From NCBI RefSeq assembly GCF_001434835.1, contig NZ_AZDV01000026.1, positions 62,001-126,000 of the forward strand: a stretch of DNA of 64,000 bases. Reading direction: 5' to 3'. This document shows, in pieces, positions 27,127-36,360 of this stretch (positions are counted from its first letter, which is position 1; the number at the start of each line of letters is the position of its first letter). Below the pieces are notes generated by a model that saw nothing but the letters and a program-made list of their open reading frames with translations, did not search any database and was not told the origin of the DNA. The stretch comes from Levilactobacillus acidifarinae DSM 19394 = JCM 15949 (GTDB lineage: Bacteria; Bacillota; Bacilli; Lactobacillales; Lactobacillaceae). A program made the translations under genes and the position numbers.

Positions 27127-28252
27127 CCCCGTATTAGTTGACGGGGAACCCTTACGGTGTATTGGGTGTGGCGCCATGCTCCAAACGACGGACAAAACGG
27201 CGCCGGGCTATACGCCCCAATCGGCGTTAGACAAGGGCCTGGAAACGGAAACCCAAGAAGTGTATTGCCAACGCTGTTTTCGGCTGCGGCACTACAACGA
27301 AATCGTGCCCGTTGGCTTGACCGACGATGATTTCTTGCAGTTACTGACCCAGATTCAGGACGCCAACGCCCTGATCGTTTACGTGGTGGATATTTTTGAC
27401 TTCAACGGGAGTCTGATTCCAGGACTACACCGGTTCGTCGGGGAAAACCCAGTCCTGTTAGTCGGTAACAAGGAAGACTTGATGCCGAGCTCACTCAAGC
27501 GCGGTAAGTTACAGGACTGGTTACGTCAACGTGCGAACGAGGCGGGCTTACGGCCCATCGATGTGACGTTACTGAGTGCCAAGACCAACCAATCCGTCGA
27601 CGATTTACTTAAAAAGATCGACAAGTACCGGGGCGACCGCGACGTCTACGTGGTTGGGGTCACCAACGTGGGGAAATCCACGTTAATTAATCAAATTATC
27701 CGGCAAAACACCGGCGTTAAGGACCTCATCACCACGTCACGGTTCCCCGGGACCACGTTGGATAAGATTGAATTGCCACTGGATGACGACCACGTGTTAG
27801 TGGACACCCCCGGGATCATTCAAAACCAACAAATGGCGCACTTCTTGACGGGCAAGGACCTGAAGATTGTGACGCCCCAAAAGGCGATCAAGCCCAAGGT
27901 GTACCAGTTAAACGACCAACAAACACTCTTTTTGGGTGGGGTCGGCCGGTTTGATTACAACCAGGGGCCGAAGACGGGCTTTACGGCCTACTTCGAAAAT
28001 AACCTGTACCTGCACCGGACTAAGTTGGCCAATGCCGATGACTTCTACGCGCGGCAACGGGGCGACTTATTGACGCCGCCGGTAGCGGATAACACGGATT
28101 TCCCACCGTTAGTCGCTCATCCCTTCAAGACCACGGTCAAGAGTGACCTAGTCTTTGAAGGGTTAGGATGGATTACCGTGCCCGCCGGGGTCAACGTGAC
28201 CGGTTGGGCCCCCGAAGGCGTTGGGGTGTTGTTACGCCGAGCAATGATTTAA
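27107..28252 (+). CDS. yqeH: Ribosome biogenesis GTPase YqeH
   Basis: 381 aa, circularly permuted GTPase needed for 30S assembly. N-terminal zinc finger (CIGC ... CQRC, residues 15-60), then GTPase motifs in permuted order: G4 VGNKEDL (about 117), G5 LLSAKTN (about 160), G1 GVTNVGKSTLIN (about 184), G3 DTPGI (about 235). A C-terminal RNA-binding region follows. AGGAGG RBS inside the end of yqeG. The next gene is yhbY; the aroE gene found between them in Bacillus is absent here. Confidence 0.96.
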   Translation: MNEKHIDPVLVDGEPLRCIGCGAMLQTTDKTAPGYTPQSALDKGLETETQEVYCQRCFRLRHYNEIVPVGLTDDDFLQLLTQIQDANALIVYVVDIFDFNGSLIPGLHRFVGENPVLLVGNKEDLMPSSLKRGKLQDWLRQRANEAGLRPIDVTLLSAKTNQSVDDLLKKIDKYRGDRDVYVVGVTNVGKSTLINQIIRQNTGVKDLITTSRFPGTTLDKIELPLDDDHVLVDTPGIIQNQQMAHFLTGKDLKIVTPQKAIKPKVYQLNDQQTLFLGGVGRFDYNQGPKTGFTAYFENNLYLHRTKLANADDFYARQRGDLLTPPVADNTDFPPLVAHPFKTTVKSDLVFEGLGWITVPAGVNVTGWAPEGVGVLLRRAMI

Positions 28253-28272
28253 TATATATGGAGGAAACTAAT

Positions 28273-28581
28273 TTGTTACGAGGTAAGCAGAAACACTACT
28301 TACGGGCACAAGCCCATAGTTTACGGCCCATCTTTTCCGTGGGCAAGAACGGTCTCAACGAAACTTGGTTGGACCAACTGACCGGGGCGCTGGAAAAGCG
28401 GGAATTGATCAAGATCAATCTGCAACAAAGCGCCGAGGTGACGGTGGCGGATACCAAAGCCTACATTGAAGGCAACACCGATATTCAAGTCGTGCAGACG
28501 ATTGGTCGGGTGCTGGTTTTGTACCGGCCCGCGACGGACGCCGACAACCAACGCTTTTCACCAGTGGTTGAAGATATGTAG
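28273..28581 (+). CDS. yhbY: CRM-domain ribosome assembly RNA-binding protein YhbY
   Basis: 102 aa. CRM domain with LRGKQKHYLRAQAHSL, the GxxG loop in VGKNGLNETWL, and REL IKINLQQ-type strand. Binds pre-50S particles. The start is TTG 28273, which has GGAGG (28260-28264) exactly 8 bases upstream; ATG 28258 overlaps that RBS and is rejected. Follows yqeH by 20 bases and precedes nadD by 14, within the yqeG operon. Confidence 0.93.
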   Translation: MLRGKQKHYLRAQAHSLRPIFSVGKNGLNETWLDQLTGALEKRELIKINLQQSAEVTVADTKAYIEGNTDIQVVQTIGRVLVLYRPATDADNQRFSPVVEDM

Positions 28582-28595
28582 GGAGGTTTGACAGC

Positions 28596-29228
28596 GTGGT
28601 TAAGATTTCAGAACGGACGAGTACGCAAACGGTGACCCAGATGACGGCCACTGCGAAGAAACGCCGCATTGGAATTTTAGGGGGGACCTTCAATCCGCCA
28701 CACCTGGGACACCTGGTGATTGCGGATCAAGTGGCCACCCAATTAGGGTTAGACAAGGTGCTGTTTATGCCCGATGCCGAGCCACCCCACGTTGATCGGA
28801 AACTCACGATTCCCGCGGCCGATAGAGTGGCGATGGTCAAGGCGGCCATTGCGGATAATCCGCGGTTCGACCTGGAACTAACCGAGGTGCAACGGGGTGG
28901 GTTGAGCTATAGCTACGATACCATGTTGCAGTTGACGCAGCAGCATCCCGAAAATCAGTACTACTTCATCATCGGCGGGGACATGGTGGCTTACCTACCG
29001 AAATGGCACCGCATCGATGAGCTGGTCAAGCTGGTTCAATTCGTGGGGGTCTGCCGCCAAGGCTACGCCCACGAATCACCGTATCCGGTGCTCTGGGTCG
29101 ACGTGCCCAACATTGGCATTAGTTCGACCATGATTCGGCAACGAGTCCGTAACGGCCAGTCCGTGCGGTATCTGGTGCCGACCATGGTGGATTTATATAT
29201 AAAGGAGCATCTGTTATATCGTGACTGA
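28596..29228 (+). CDS. nadD: Nicotinate-nucleotide adenylyltransferase
   Basis: 210 aa. Makes deamido-NAD from nicotinate mononucleotide and ATP. Nucleotidyltransferase motifs GILGGTFNPPHLGHL (residues 26-40) and C-terminal ISSTMIRQRVRNGQSVRYLVP. The first 23 residues before the family core are a polar extension. Starts with GTG (GGGAGG 9 bases upstream); a later start within the extension cannot be excluded. Overlaps yqeK by 8 bases. Confidence 0.95.
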   Translation: MVKISERTSTQTVTQMTATAKKRRIGILGGTFNPPHLGHLVIADQVATQLGLDKVLFMPDAEPPHVDRKLTIPAADRVAMVKAAIADNPRFDLELTEVQRGGLSYSYDTMLQLTQQHPENQYYFIIGGDMVAYLPKWHRIDELVKLVQFVGVCRQGYAHESPYPVLWVDVPNIGISSTMIRQRVRNGQSVRYLVPTMVDLYIKEHLLYRD

Positions 29229-29826
29229 GATGACCTATACGCACCACCTGTTTCCCGGGACGCGGGCGGACTTATTAGCACGCTTACGTGAGCAGCTCAA
29301 TGACAGTCGTTACCAACACGTGTTACGTGTGGAAGCCACGGCGATGGCGTTGGCCCGGGCCAATGACGTTGATTTGGAGAAGGCCAGCATCGCGGGGTTG
29401 ATCCACGACTACGCCAAGCAACGGCCGGATCAGGACTTTATCGACGCGATTCACCGCTACGATTTAGACCCCGCACTACTAGCCTATGGCAATCCCATCT
29501 GGCACGGGGTGGTGGGGGCCGAATTGATTAAGCGCGAATTGCACATTACCGACGAGGATATTTTAAACGCGACGCGGCATCACACCACCGGTGCCGCTTA
29601 TATGACCCCACTGGAGCAGATCGTGTACATGGCCGATTTCATCGAACCGGCGCGCGATTTCCCCGGGGTGGAGCAAGCCCGGCAGTTGACCGCCGACAAG
29701 CTCGGTTTAGGTGTGGCGTATCAAGCCAAGCACACGCTAGAATATCTCATTCATAGCGGCAAGGTCGTTTACCCGAAGTCACTCGTGACGTACAATGCTT
29801 GGATTCAACGCTACCCGAACGTTTGA
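29221..29826 (+). CDS. yqeK: HD-domain protein YqeK (Ap4A hydrolase family)
   Basis: 201 aa. HD hydrolase: first ligand in YQHVLRVEATAMALA, HD pair in GLIHDYAKQRPD, then HGVVGAELI and the C-terminal ATRHHTTG motif. Members are symmetrical diadenosine tetraphosphate hydrolases; next to nadD the role may be in nucleotide turnover. GTG 29221 overlaps the nadD end; AAGGAG lies just upstream. Confidence 0.93.
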   Translation: MTEMTYTHHLFPGTRADLLARLREQLNDSRYQHVLRVEATAMALARANDVDLEKASIAGLIHDYAKQRPDQDFIDAIHRYDLDPALLAYGNPIWHGVVGAELIKRELHITDEDILNATRHHTTGAAYMTPLEQIVYMADFIEPARDFPGVEQARQLTADKLGLGVAYQAKHTLEYLIHSGKVVYPKSLVTYNAWIQRYPNV

Positions 29827-29844
29827 GAGGAGAACAACACTTAT

Positions 29845-30204
29845 ATGGAAAGTAAAGCATTACTAGAAATTGCGGTCAAAGCCGCTGAAAGCAAGCGGGC
29901 CGAAAACATCGTGGCCTTAGACATGCAAAAGGTGAGCCTGATGGCCGACTACTTCCTGATCATGGAAGCCAACTCGAGTCGCCAGGTCAAGGCGATTGCT
30001 GACGAAATCAACGATAAGTTGGCCGAAAATGGGGCCACGGTTCGCGATATCGAAGGCAAGAGTGATGCCAGTTGGATCTTACTGGACTTAGGTGACGTGG
30101 TCATTCACGTCTTCCAGAAGGAACAACGGGCCCACTACAACCTCGAAAAGCTCTGGTCCGACGCGCCGCTCGTCGACCTGAGTGCTTGGGTGGAAGAGGC
30201 TTGA
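29845..30204 (+). CDS. rsfS: Ribosomal silencing factor RsfS
   Basis: 119 aa. Binds L14 and blocks joining of ribosomal subunits in stationary phase. Family motifs: KRAENIVALDMQKVS-like strand, ADYFLIMEANSSRQVKAIADEI, EGKSDASWILLDLGDVVIHVF and the C-terminal YNLEKLWSDAP. GAGAGGAG RBS. The stop overlaps the TTG start of the next gene (TTGA). Confidence 0.96.
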   Translation: MESKALLEIAVKAAESKRAENIVALDMQKVSLMADYFLIMEANSSRQVKAIADEINDKLAENGATVRDIEGKSDASWILLDLGDVVIHVFQKEQRAHYNLEKLWSDAPLVDLSAWVEEA

Positions 30205-30944
30205 TTTACCAGTCCTTCGCACAACTTTACGACGACTTATTCGATCCAGCCATGTACACGCAGTGGCTGGATTTTGTCGCCTCACGAATCGATCCAACTA
30301 GCGGCGAGTTGTTGGATCTGGCTTGTGGGAGCGGCCGGTTGGGCGTGCAATTGGCCCAAAAGGGGTATCAGGTCAGCGGCTTGGACCTGTCCGAAGAGAT
30401 GTTGGCGTTAGCCGCTAAGCACGCGCAGGAAGCCGACGTGACCTTCCCTCTGATGGCTGGTGACATGTTGGACCTCAGTGCCATCGGGCAGTACCAGACG
30501 GTGACCTGTTTTGCCGATTCATTCTGTTATCTGCCGGATCTGGACGCCGTGACGCAGGCCTTCACGCAGGTTCACGACCACCTCAACGTGGGGGGGAAGT
30601 TCCTGTTTGACGTGATCACGCCCCACCAGACCGACGACGTGTACCCGGGGTACATGTACAACTACGTCGACGACCACCGGGCCTTCATCTGGACCAGCTA
30701 CGGCATTGAGGACGAAGCCCACGCGGTCGACCACGACCTGACCTTCTTTATTCAGGATGTGGCTGATGACGCTTACCGGAAGGTCACGGAGCTGCATCAC
30801 GAACGGACCTACCTGCTACCGGACTACCGTAAGGCGTTGCGGTTGGCGGGATTGACGTTGAACCGGGTCAGCGCGGACTTTGGTCACGCCGAAGTCGACG
30901 ATCAGACTACCCGCTGGTTCTTCGAGGTCACGCGGGAGGCGTAA
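30201..30944 (+). CDS. yqeM: Class I SAM-dependent methyltransferase (YqeM-like)
   Basis: 247 aa. Starts at TTG 30201 (MIYQSFAQLYDDLFDPAMY), the usual start for this family; GGAAGAGG lies just upstream and the TTGA overlap with rsfS implies reinitiation. SAM-binding motif I LLDLACGSGRLGVQLA at about residue 40, motif II GLDLSEEML, then GDMLDL. The substrate is not known. Same position after rsfS as yqeM in Bacillus. Confidence 0.88.
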   Translation: MIYQSFAQLYDDLFDPAMYTQWLDFVASRIDPTSGELLDLACGSGRLGVQLAQKGYQVSGLDLSEEMLALAAKHAQEADVTFPLMAGDMLDLSAIGQYQTVTCFADSFCYLPDLDAVTQAFTQVHDHLNVGGKFLFDVITPHQTDDVYPGYMYNYVDDHRAFIWTSYGIEDEAHAVDHDLTFFIQDVADDAYRKVTELHHERTYLLPDYRKALRLAGLTLNRVSADFGHAEVDDQTTRWFFEVTREA

Positions 30945-30946
30945 GC

Positions 30947-32095
30947 ATGACGTTACAAGCGGCGGGCATCATTGCCGAATACAATCCGTTTCATAACGGC
31001 CACGCCGATCAGATTCGCCGGGTTAAAGCCACAACCGGCGCCGACGCCGTGGTCGTGGCGTTAAGTGGTAACTGGGTCCAACGGGGTGAACCGGCCTTAC
31101 TGGACAAGTGGCAACGGGCGCAACTGGCTTTGGCAGGCGGCGCCGACCTGATTGTCGAGCTTCCCACGGCCAGTGCCCTGCAGCCGGCCCATTTATTTGC
31201 GGCGGGTGGGGTGCGGCTTTTAAGCGCACTGAGCTGTCGCTGGTTGGCTTTTGGGACCGAACACCCGGACCTCGATTACGAGCGCTTGATGGCGCATTTA
31301 CCCACGGATCCGGTGACGTTTAAACGCTTCGATCAGACCTACGCCACGTTGTTTCAGGGGTATCTGCGCGACCAAACGGGGATCACCCTGAACGCGGCCA
31401 ACGATATCCTGGGTTTCTTCTACGCGCTGGCGAACCGGCGACAGGGCGACCCATTGACTTTGGTGCCGTTGAGTCGGCGGGGCAGTCAGCATAACGACTC
31501 AACGATTGGGGCGGATAGTCAGTTTGCCAGTGCCACGGCGATCCGTACGGCGGCCTTGGCGGGTGATTGGTCGCTTGTGGCACCCGTGGTACCCACAGCG
31601 ACCCTCACGGCCTTACAAGCGACACAGTTGATCAGCTGGGCCGATTTCTGGCCGTTGCTGCGGTATCAACTAATCAGTAGTGACGTGGCGGATCTGGGTC
31701 AGCTCTATCAGTTGACGGAAGGGGTCGAGTACCGCTTGAAGAAAGCGGCGTTAACGGCCACCAGCTTTACTACCTTCATGCACGCCGTGAAAACTAAGCG
31801 TTACACCTACACGCGCCTGCAGCGGCAGGCGGCGTCAGTCCTTTTACAAACGAAACCGACCGAGATGTTGACTGGACCGCGGTATTTGCGGGTTCTCGGC
31901 TATAGTCCGGTCGGCCAAAAATATTTACATCAAATTAAAAAGCACGTGAGTTTACCGTTAGTCAGCAGAGCAGACCGGGATTGGCAGCGGGGCGTCGGCG
32001 CCCTAGACACTCGCGTCGGCACCTTGCGGACCCTGATCACCGGCATCGACCAAGACGATGGTCGAATCCCGGTGAAGTTTCCGCTTTCTGAATGA
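30947..32095 (+). CDS. tmcAL: tRNA(Met) cytidine acetate ligase (TmcAL)
   Basis: 382 aa. Forms N4-acetylcytidine at the wobble base of elongator tRNA-Met from acetate and ATP. The N-terminal nucleotidyltransferase signature IIAEYNPFHNGHADQI, GNWVQRGEPALLDKW and LIVELPTASALQPA are characteristic of YlbM/TmcAL. Starts 2 bases after the methyltransferase stop with GGGAGG inside that gene's end. Last gene of the yqeG operon. Confidence 0.93.
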   Translation: MTLQAAGIIAEYNPFHNGHADQIRRVKATTGADAVVVALSGNWVQRGEPALLDKWQRAQLALAGGADLIVELPTASALQPAHLFAAGGVRLLSALSCRWLAFGTEHPDLDYERLMAHLPTDPVTFKRFDQTYATLFQGYLRDQTGITLNAANDILGFFYALANRRQGDPLTLVPLSRRGSQHNDSTIGADSQFASATAIRTAALAGDWSLVAPVVPTATLTALQATQLISWADFWPLLRYQLISSDVADLGQLYQLTEGVEYRLKKAALTATSFTTFMHAVKTKRYTYTRLQRQAASVLLQTKPTEMLTGPRYLRVLGYSPVGQKYLHQIKKHVSLPLVSRADRDWQRGVGALDTRVGTLRTLITGIDQDDGRIPVKFPLSE

Positions 32096-32112
32096 CTATC
32101 AAGGAAATTCCC

Positions 32113-32141
32113 TTGACATCATTTCGCTTGACAGGTATAAT
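32113..32141 (+). promoter_or_regulatory. Perfect consensus promoter of yceD-rpmF
   Basis: TTGACA (32113-32118), 17-base spacer, TATAAT (32136-32141): exact match to the sigma-A consensus. A partial dyad TCAAGG/CCTTGA (32099-32116) overlaps the -35. Confidence 0.96.
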
Positions 32142-32168
32142 TTATCACGTTGCATTGGAGGGATAACG

Positions 32169-32723
32169 ATGAAATGGTCGTTGACCGAATTACGTAAGAC
32201 TCACCGGAGTGAACCGTTAGCCTTCGAGGAAACTTTGGATCTCAAAGCAGACTTAATGGCGCGGTACGGCGACGAGGTCTTGGACCTCACGCCCGTGAAA
32301 GCCAAGGGCCTGGTGTCCGTGGTTTCCGAAGGGGACGTCGTGGTGGTCGCTCAGATTAAGGCCACCCTGACCGTTCCGTCGAGCCGGTCGTTAGCACCGG
32401 TGACCTTACCAGTCGATTTTCAGATGACTGAGTATTACGTATCGGACGCTGCCGCCACACAGCGGTTTGAAAAAACCGACGTGGTGATGGTGGTTCCCGA
32501 CGACGTTATCGATTTCGATAAGGCTGTCGGTGATAACCTCATTTTGCAGATTCCGATGCACATTCTGTCCGATACCGAAAAGCAAGGTGCCGCGATGCCG
32601 GAAGGCACTGGCTGGCAAGTTGTCAGCGAGGCGGACCTCGCGAAGGTTGAGGCGGAAAATCAAACTGTTGATCCACGTCTTGCAAAGCTCAAAGACTTCT
32701 TCCCTGATCAGGATGATAAGTAG
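32169..32723 (+). CDS. yceD: YceD family protein (DUF177)
   Basis: 184 aa. Acidic protein almost always encoded just before rpmF; the family has been linked to 23S rRNA/50S processing, but its mechanism is not known. Conserved elements: the start KWSLTELRK, GLVSVVSEGDVVVVAQIKATLTVP and the C-terminal VDPRLAKLKDFF. GGAGGG RBS. Co-transcribed with rpmF from a consensus promoter. Confidence 0.92.
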   Translation: MKWSLTELRKTHRSEPLAFEETLDLKADLMARYGDEVLDLTPVKAKGLVSVVSEGDVVVVAQIKATLTVPSSRSLAPVTLPVDFQMTEYYVSDAAATQRFEKTDVVMVVPDDVIDFDKAVGDNLILQIPMHILSDTEKQGAAMPEGTGWQVVSEADLAKVEAENQTVDPRLAKLKDFFPDQDDK

Positions 32724-32787
32724 TCACTTTGTAAGCCTTAAAAATTTTTTCACTAGTGGATAATTTTAATTAAAGGAGGTGTTTTCT

Positions 32788-32976
32788 TTGGCTGTACCAG
32801 CACGGAAAACGTCTAAGACGAAAAAGCGTATGCGTCGGGGTCACATTAAGTTGAATGTCCCTGGTTTGACACCATGCCCAAACTGTGGTGAACTTCGTAA
32901 GTCACACATGGTTTGCCCTAGCTGTGGCTTCTACGATGGCCGTCAGGTCGTTGCAAAGGCAACTGCAAACAACTAA
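32788..32976 (+). CDS. rpmF: 50S ribosomal protein L32
   Basis: 62 aa beginning [18 protein letters not shown] after the initiator. The start is TTG 32788, set by AAGGAGG 8 bases upstream; GTG 32779 overlaps the RBS. Carries a zinc site CPNC...CPSC, the zinc-containing form of L32. Terminator follows. Confidence 0.97.
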   Translation: MAVPARKTSKTKKRMRRGHIKLNVPGLTPCPNCGELRKSHMVCPSCGFYDGRQVVAKATANN

Positions 32977-32985
32977 ACCTAAATG

Positions 32986-33027
32986 AAAAAACTCCTATGA
33001 AGTCCGCGGCTTCTAGGAGTTTTTTTG
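32986..33027 (+). terminator. Terminator of yceD-rpmF
   Basis: AAAAAACTCCTA and TAGGAGTTTTTTT arms with an inner GAAG/CTTC pairing. Confidence 0.95.
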
Positions 33028-33137
33028 TGGTTTAAACCGCTGGTGGCAGAGGCGACGGGGAGTTTCCCCTTGACTTCGAGTGGCCTTTAAGGCGTAAGCT
33101 AGGAGGTATTCAGAACAGAAGTAGGGGGCATTTAACA

Positions 33138-33995
33138 ATGACTAAAACAATTCGCCGTTGGATAATCGGCATCATCCTGGCACTAGTGGTGATTTTGGGC
33201 GGTATCGGGGTTTGGCGCCAGCAACGGGCGCAACAGTACCGTCAGGCCATGACGCCGACGTTTTTCTTCCACGGGGGTGGCAGTAGTTACCACGCCGAGG
33301 AGCACATGGTGAACGCCGCGAAACGCGCCGGGGTGACGACCACCGTGATTCGCGCCATGGTGGATCGGCAGGGCCACGTGCGCTTAGTGGGGCAGATTCC
33401 CCGTTCGGCCCGTAATCCGATCGTAGAAGTTAATTACGCCAATAACGCGGAACTCGATTACGTCAAGCACGGTCAGTGGGCGACCAACGTGGTGCGGGCG
33501 GTGGCGCAACGGTATCCGTTTAAGACCATGAACATGGTCGGCCATTCGCTGGGGAACATCTCGTTGATTTACTATTCTCTGCAGAATGATCAAAACGTCA
33601 AAATGCCCAAGCTGGTCAAGCAGGTCGACATCGCCGGGCATTTTGCGGGATTAAACTTTAGTCGGGTACCGGCGGCGATTCGGCAACCGGCCGGGTTAAA
33701 ATTAGCGCCTAACGGTAAACCTAACCGGATGAACGCCACGTACCGCCAGATGACGCAGTTGCGGCACACGCTGCCAACTAACCAGCTGCGGGTCTTAAAC
33801 CTCTATGGCAACATTGGCGGTCACACCGACGGGACGGTGCCGAACGTTTCGTCGTTAGCGTTGAAGTACCTGGTGGCTGACCGGGAGAAGTCGTATACGG
33901 AAAAGCAATTTACGGGGCAGCTCGCCCGGCACAGTAAGCTACACAGTAACCCGCAGGTCGATCGGACCATGATTCAGTTCCTGTGGGGGAAGTAA
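33138..33995 (+). CDS. Alpha/beta hydrolase (DUF915-type), membrane-anchored or secreted
   Basis: 285 aa. Residues 6-25 form a hydrophobic signal anchor (IIGIILALVVILGGIGVW), so the enzyme acts outside the membrane. Nucleophile elbow VGHSLGNISLIYY (Ser at about residue 136), oxyanion segment PTFFFHGGGSSYHAEE near residue 40 and a catalytic-His region near the end (LARHSKLHSNPQVD). This pattern fits the lactobacillal DUF915 cell-surface hydrolases, whose substrate is unknown. The nearest RBS-like sequence is AGGGGG. Single gene with its own terminator. Confidence 0.85.
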   Translation: MTKTIRRWIIGIILALVVILGGIGVWRQQRAQQYRQAMTPTFFFHGGGSSYHAEEHMVNAAKRAGVTTTVIRAMVDRQGHVRLVGQIPRSARNPIVEVNYANNAELDYVKHGQWATNVVRAVAQRYPFKTMNMVGHSLGNISLIYYSLQNDQNVKMPKLVKQVDIAGHFAGLNFSRVPAAIRQPAGLKLAPNGKPNRMNATYRQMTQLRHTLPTNQLRVLNLYGNIGGHTDGTVPNVSSLALKYLVADREKSYTEKQFTGQLARHSKLHSNPQVDRTMIQFLWGK

Positions 33996-34013
33996 GTCTG
34001 ACTAGAATTACGC

Positions 34014-34053
34014 AAAACGGCTAAGGGGACCGCCGTCTCCTTAGTCGTTTTTA
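34014..34053 (+). terminator. Terminator of the hydrolase gene
   Basis: AAAACGGCTAAGG pairs with CCTTAGTCGTTTTT (one G-T pair). Confidence 0.88.
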
Positions 34054-34239
34054 AGTTACACCGATGATCTCAGCCCTGTTCAAGGAATCAGCGGCAGCCG
34101 AGCCCGTGGCAGCTCGGCTAACATTAGGACGCTATTCTGAATTTTGCGTCCCATTACGAAAAAAGGTGGTGCAACCTCGGAAATTTTGCTAACATAATAG
34201 GGGGTTAACTTAATAATTAGATTTTCGGAGGAGAATGAG

Positions 34240-35121
34240 TTGAAAAAGAAACAGTTAAAGGCTTGGACATTGATGGCAACTGCGTTGGGAGTCACCTTGA
34301 TTAGCAGCGAATTAGGATTTCAGGGAATTCCTTTTAATACGGCTAATCATGAGAACGTAGCTAAGGCGAGTGGGGTCACGACCATCTGGCAAAGCCAGTT
34401 TGAACGAGATATAGCGGCCGTGCGGGACGCCGCGGATCTTAGCTGTCCGTGGATTCGTCAGACCCTGAACATCACCAATATTAACGCTATTCGAGATAAC
34501 GGGATTAATGCTTACGCTGCCGGGGATATTGAGTCTGATACCTTTGACAGTGTCTTTGCGGCATATTCGGAATCGCTAAACAATGCCTATTCACAGATTG
34601 AATATAATCAAGATAAGCAAGGCCTTATGTCTCTTTATCAGTACTTTCGTTCGCGGTTTTCTGCCCGGGATCAGGCGACCTTGGAGCGGGATTTAGCCAC
34701 CGTTGAATCGGATGAGGACTGGGACGACCAGGCGACCGATTTAGCCGCCTTTGCGGATGACCTTTCGGGAGCTTTTGAAAATTATGCTCGCGACGTCAGT
34801 CATTTAGAAGATGATACTAAGCCGGTCGCCGTCACGCCCAATAAACCCGCATCGACGGCTACCCCACGGTTAGCTAGTGGTCGAATCTATCACAAGAATT
34901 CGCGGCAGGTCCGATTTGTTAACGGCCGGGTGGGGGCCAAGGTCACCTTAAAGAACCGGCAGCACCAGATCGTTAAACGGGTGACCATCAAGAAGGGAAC
35001 CTTCACGGTTAAACTGACGAAGAAACAGGCTAAGGCGCTCAACCGGGGTGGCAAGTACTTCACGTATACCGTTCAGGAAAAGCATCACCGGACTTACACC
35101 CTTAAATACGCGATCCGTTAA
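34240..35121 (+). CDS. Secreted hypothetical protein with signal peptide and basic C-terminal domain
   Basis: 293 aa. TTG start with GGAGGAG 7 bases upstream. Signal peptide KKKQLKAWTLMATALGVTLISS at the N-terminus, cleavage expected between residues 25 and 45. Residues about 45-190 are acidic and helical (RDAADLSCPWIRQTLN, ATVESDEDWDDQATDL); a Thr/Pro linker at about 195-210; then a basic domain of about 80 residues (GRIYHKNSRQVRFVNGRVGA ... TYTLKYAIR) that may bind cell wall. No sortase motif. The codon use is clearly more AT-rich than that of its neighbours, suggesting later acquisition. Family not recognised. Confidence 0.8.
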   Translation: MKKKQLKAWTLMATALGVTLISSELGFQGIPFNTANHENVAKASGVTTIWQSQFERDIAAVRDAADLSCPWIRQTLNITNINAIRDNGINAYAAGDIESDTFDSVFAAYSESLNNAYSQIEYNQDKQGLMSLYQYFRSRFSARDQATLERDLATVESDEDWDDQATDLAAFADDLSGAFENYARDVSHLEDDTKPVAVTPNKPASTATPRLASGRIYHKNSRQVRFVNGRVGAKVTLKNRQHQIVKRVTIKKGTFTVKLTKKQAKALNRGGKYFTYTVQEKHHRTYTLKYAIR

Positions 35122-35132
35122 GACGTTTGACG

Positions 35133-35162
35133 ACCGATAACTGATGAAGTTATCGGTTTTTT
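35133..35162 (+). terminator. Terminator of the secreted-protein gene
   Basis: Perfect 10-bp stem ACCGATAACT/AGTTATCGGT with T6. Confidence 0.93.
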
Positions 35163-35282
35163 GTCGAAATTGGATTGGGGAGATTGACCGTTTAACGGGG
35201 GAACGATTAGTCCGGGGTACCGGTTAAACCAGAAGCTTAATCGATGGGTAGCCATTAGTTATTTTTAATTAAAAGAACTACA

Positions 35283-35318
35283 AAAAATCCCAACGAGTAC
35301 GTTACTCGCTGGGATTTG
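35283..35318 (-). terminator. Terminator of the alcohol dehydrogenase gene
   Basis: AAATCCCA-a-CGAGT pairs with ACTCG-c-TGGGATTT; T-rich on the minus strand. Confidence 0.92.
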
Positions 35319-35343
35319 TGAAACTTATGTTTTTAATTAGGGT

Positions 35344-36360
35344 TTACTTCGTGAAATCAACAACCATCCGGCCAACAATGGAGTTAGCTTTCATTTCGTC
35401 GATGATATTGTTAACTTCGTCCAAACGACGGGTCTTAACAATTGGGTGAACTAAGCCTTCAGCCCCGAATTGGAAGGTTTCGGCTAAGTCTTGACGGGTC
35501 CCCACTAAGGATCCTTGAACGGAGATGCCATCCAAGACCGTCTTCGCGATGTTTAATTGCATGTCACCTTGTGGTAAGGCCACGGCAACTAACTTCCCAT
35601 CGGGACGCAAAGCGTTTACGGATTGGGTGAAGGCGTCTGGGGTAACGGCCGTGATTTGCGCGTTGTTGACACCGCCGACCTTCTTTTGAATCTGTTCAGC
35701 GACGTCACCGTCGTGCCGGTTGATCAGCACTTCAGCGCCGTCCTTCTTAGCAGCAGCTAATTTGTCAGGGTTCCCATCAACGGCAACGACGTGAGCACCA
35801 AAGACGTTGTGGGCGTATTGAACGGCTAAGTTCCCTAAGCCCCCACAGCCGACAACTTCAACCCATTGGCCAGGCTTCGTTTCACCGACCTTCAAGGCCT
35901 TGTACATGGTCACACCGGCACAGGTTAAGGAAGTGGCTTCAACTGGGTCCAAGCCTTCTGGGACCTTAACGGCGTAGTTGGCGTCAACGATACATTCTTC
36001 GGCCATGGCACCATCAACGGTGAACCCGGAGTTTTGAACGTTGCGGCAAAGCGTTTCGCGGCCGGTCAAGCAGTATTCACAGTGGCCACAGCCCTTGAAG
36101 AACCAAGCGATGGAAACCCGGTCGCCGATCTTCAAGTTGTCAACGTCGTCGGCAACTTGGATAACTTTCCCAACACCTTCGTGACCAATGATCCGGCCAG
36201 GTTGCTTACCGAAGTCACCGGCAGCAACGTGCAGGTCGGTGTGACATAACCCACAGTATTCCATCTTAACTAAGGCTTCACCGTGAGTAATTGGGCGGAG
36301 CGTAACATCCTTAATATCAACGTAACCATCAACAGAATCGCGAATAACAGCAGCTTTCAT
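35344..36360 (-). CDS. adhP: Zinc-dependent alcohol dehydrogenase (AdhP type)
   Basis: 338 aa cytoplasmic medium-chain dehydrogenase, NAD(H)-linked, interconverting aldehydes and primary alcohols. Catalytic zinc ligands: Cys in [10 protein letters not shown], His in GHEGVGKV. Structural zinc site: four Cys in [19 protein letters not shown]-binding motif [14 protein letters not shown]. Preferred codons are used strongly, suggesting high expression during heterofermentative ethanol formation (inference). AAAGGGG RBS. Divergent from the two-component system with a 400-bp region between. Confidence 0.95.
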   Translation of the reverse strand: MKAAVIRDSVDGYVDIKDVTLRPITHGEALVKMEYCGLCHTDLHVAAGDFGKQPGRIIGHEGVGKVIQVADDVDNLKIGDRVSIAWFFKGCGHCEYCLTGRETLCRNVQNSGFTVDGAMAEECIVDANYAVKVPEGLDPVEATSLTCAGVTMYKALKVGETKPGQWVEVVGCGGLGNLAVQYAHNVFGAHVVAVDGNPDKLAAAKKDGAEVLINRHDGDVAEQIQKKVGGVNNAQITAVTPDAFTQSVNALRPDGKLVAVALPQGDMQLNIAKTVLDGISVQGSLVGTRQDLAETFQFGAEGLVHPIVKTRRLDEVNNIIDEMKANSIVGRMVVDFTK

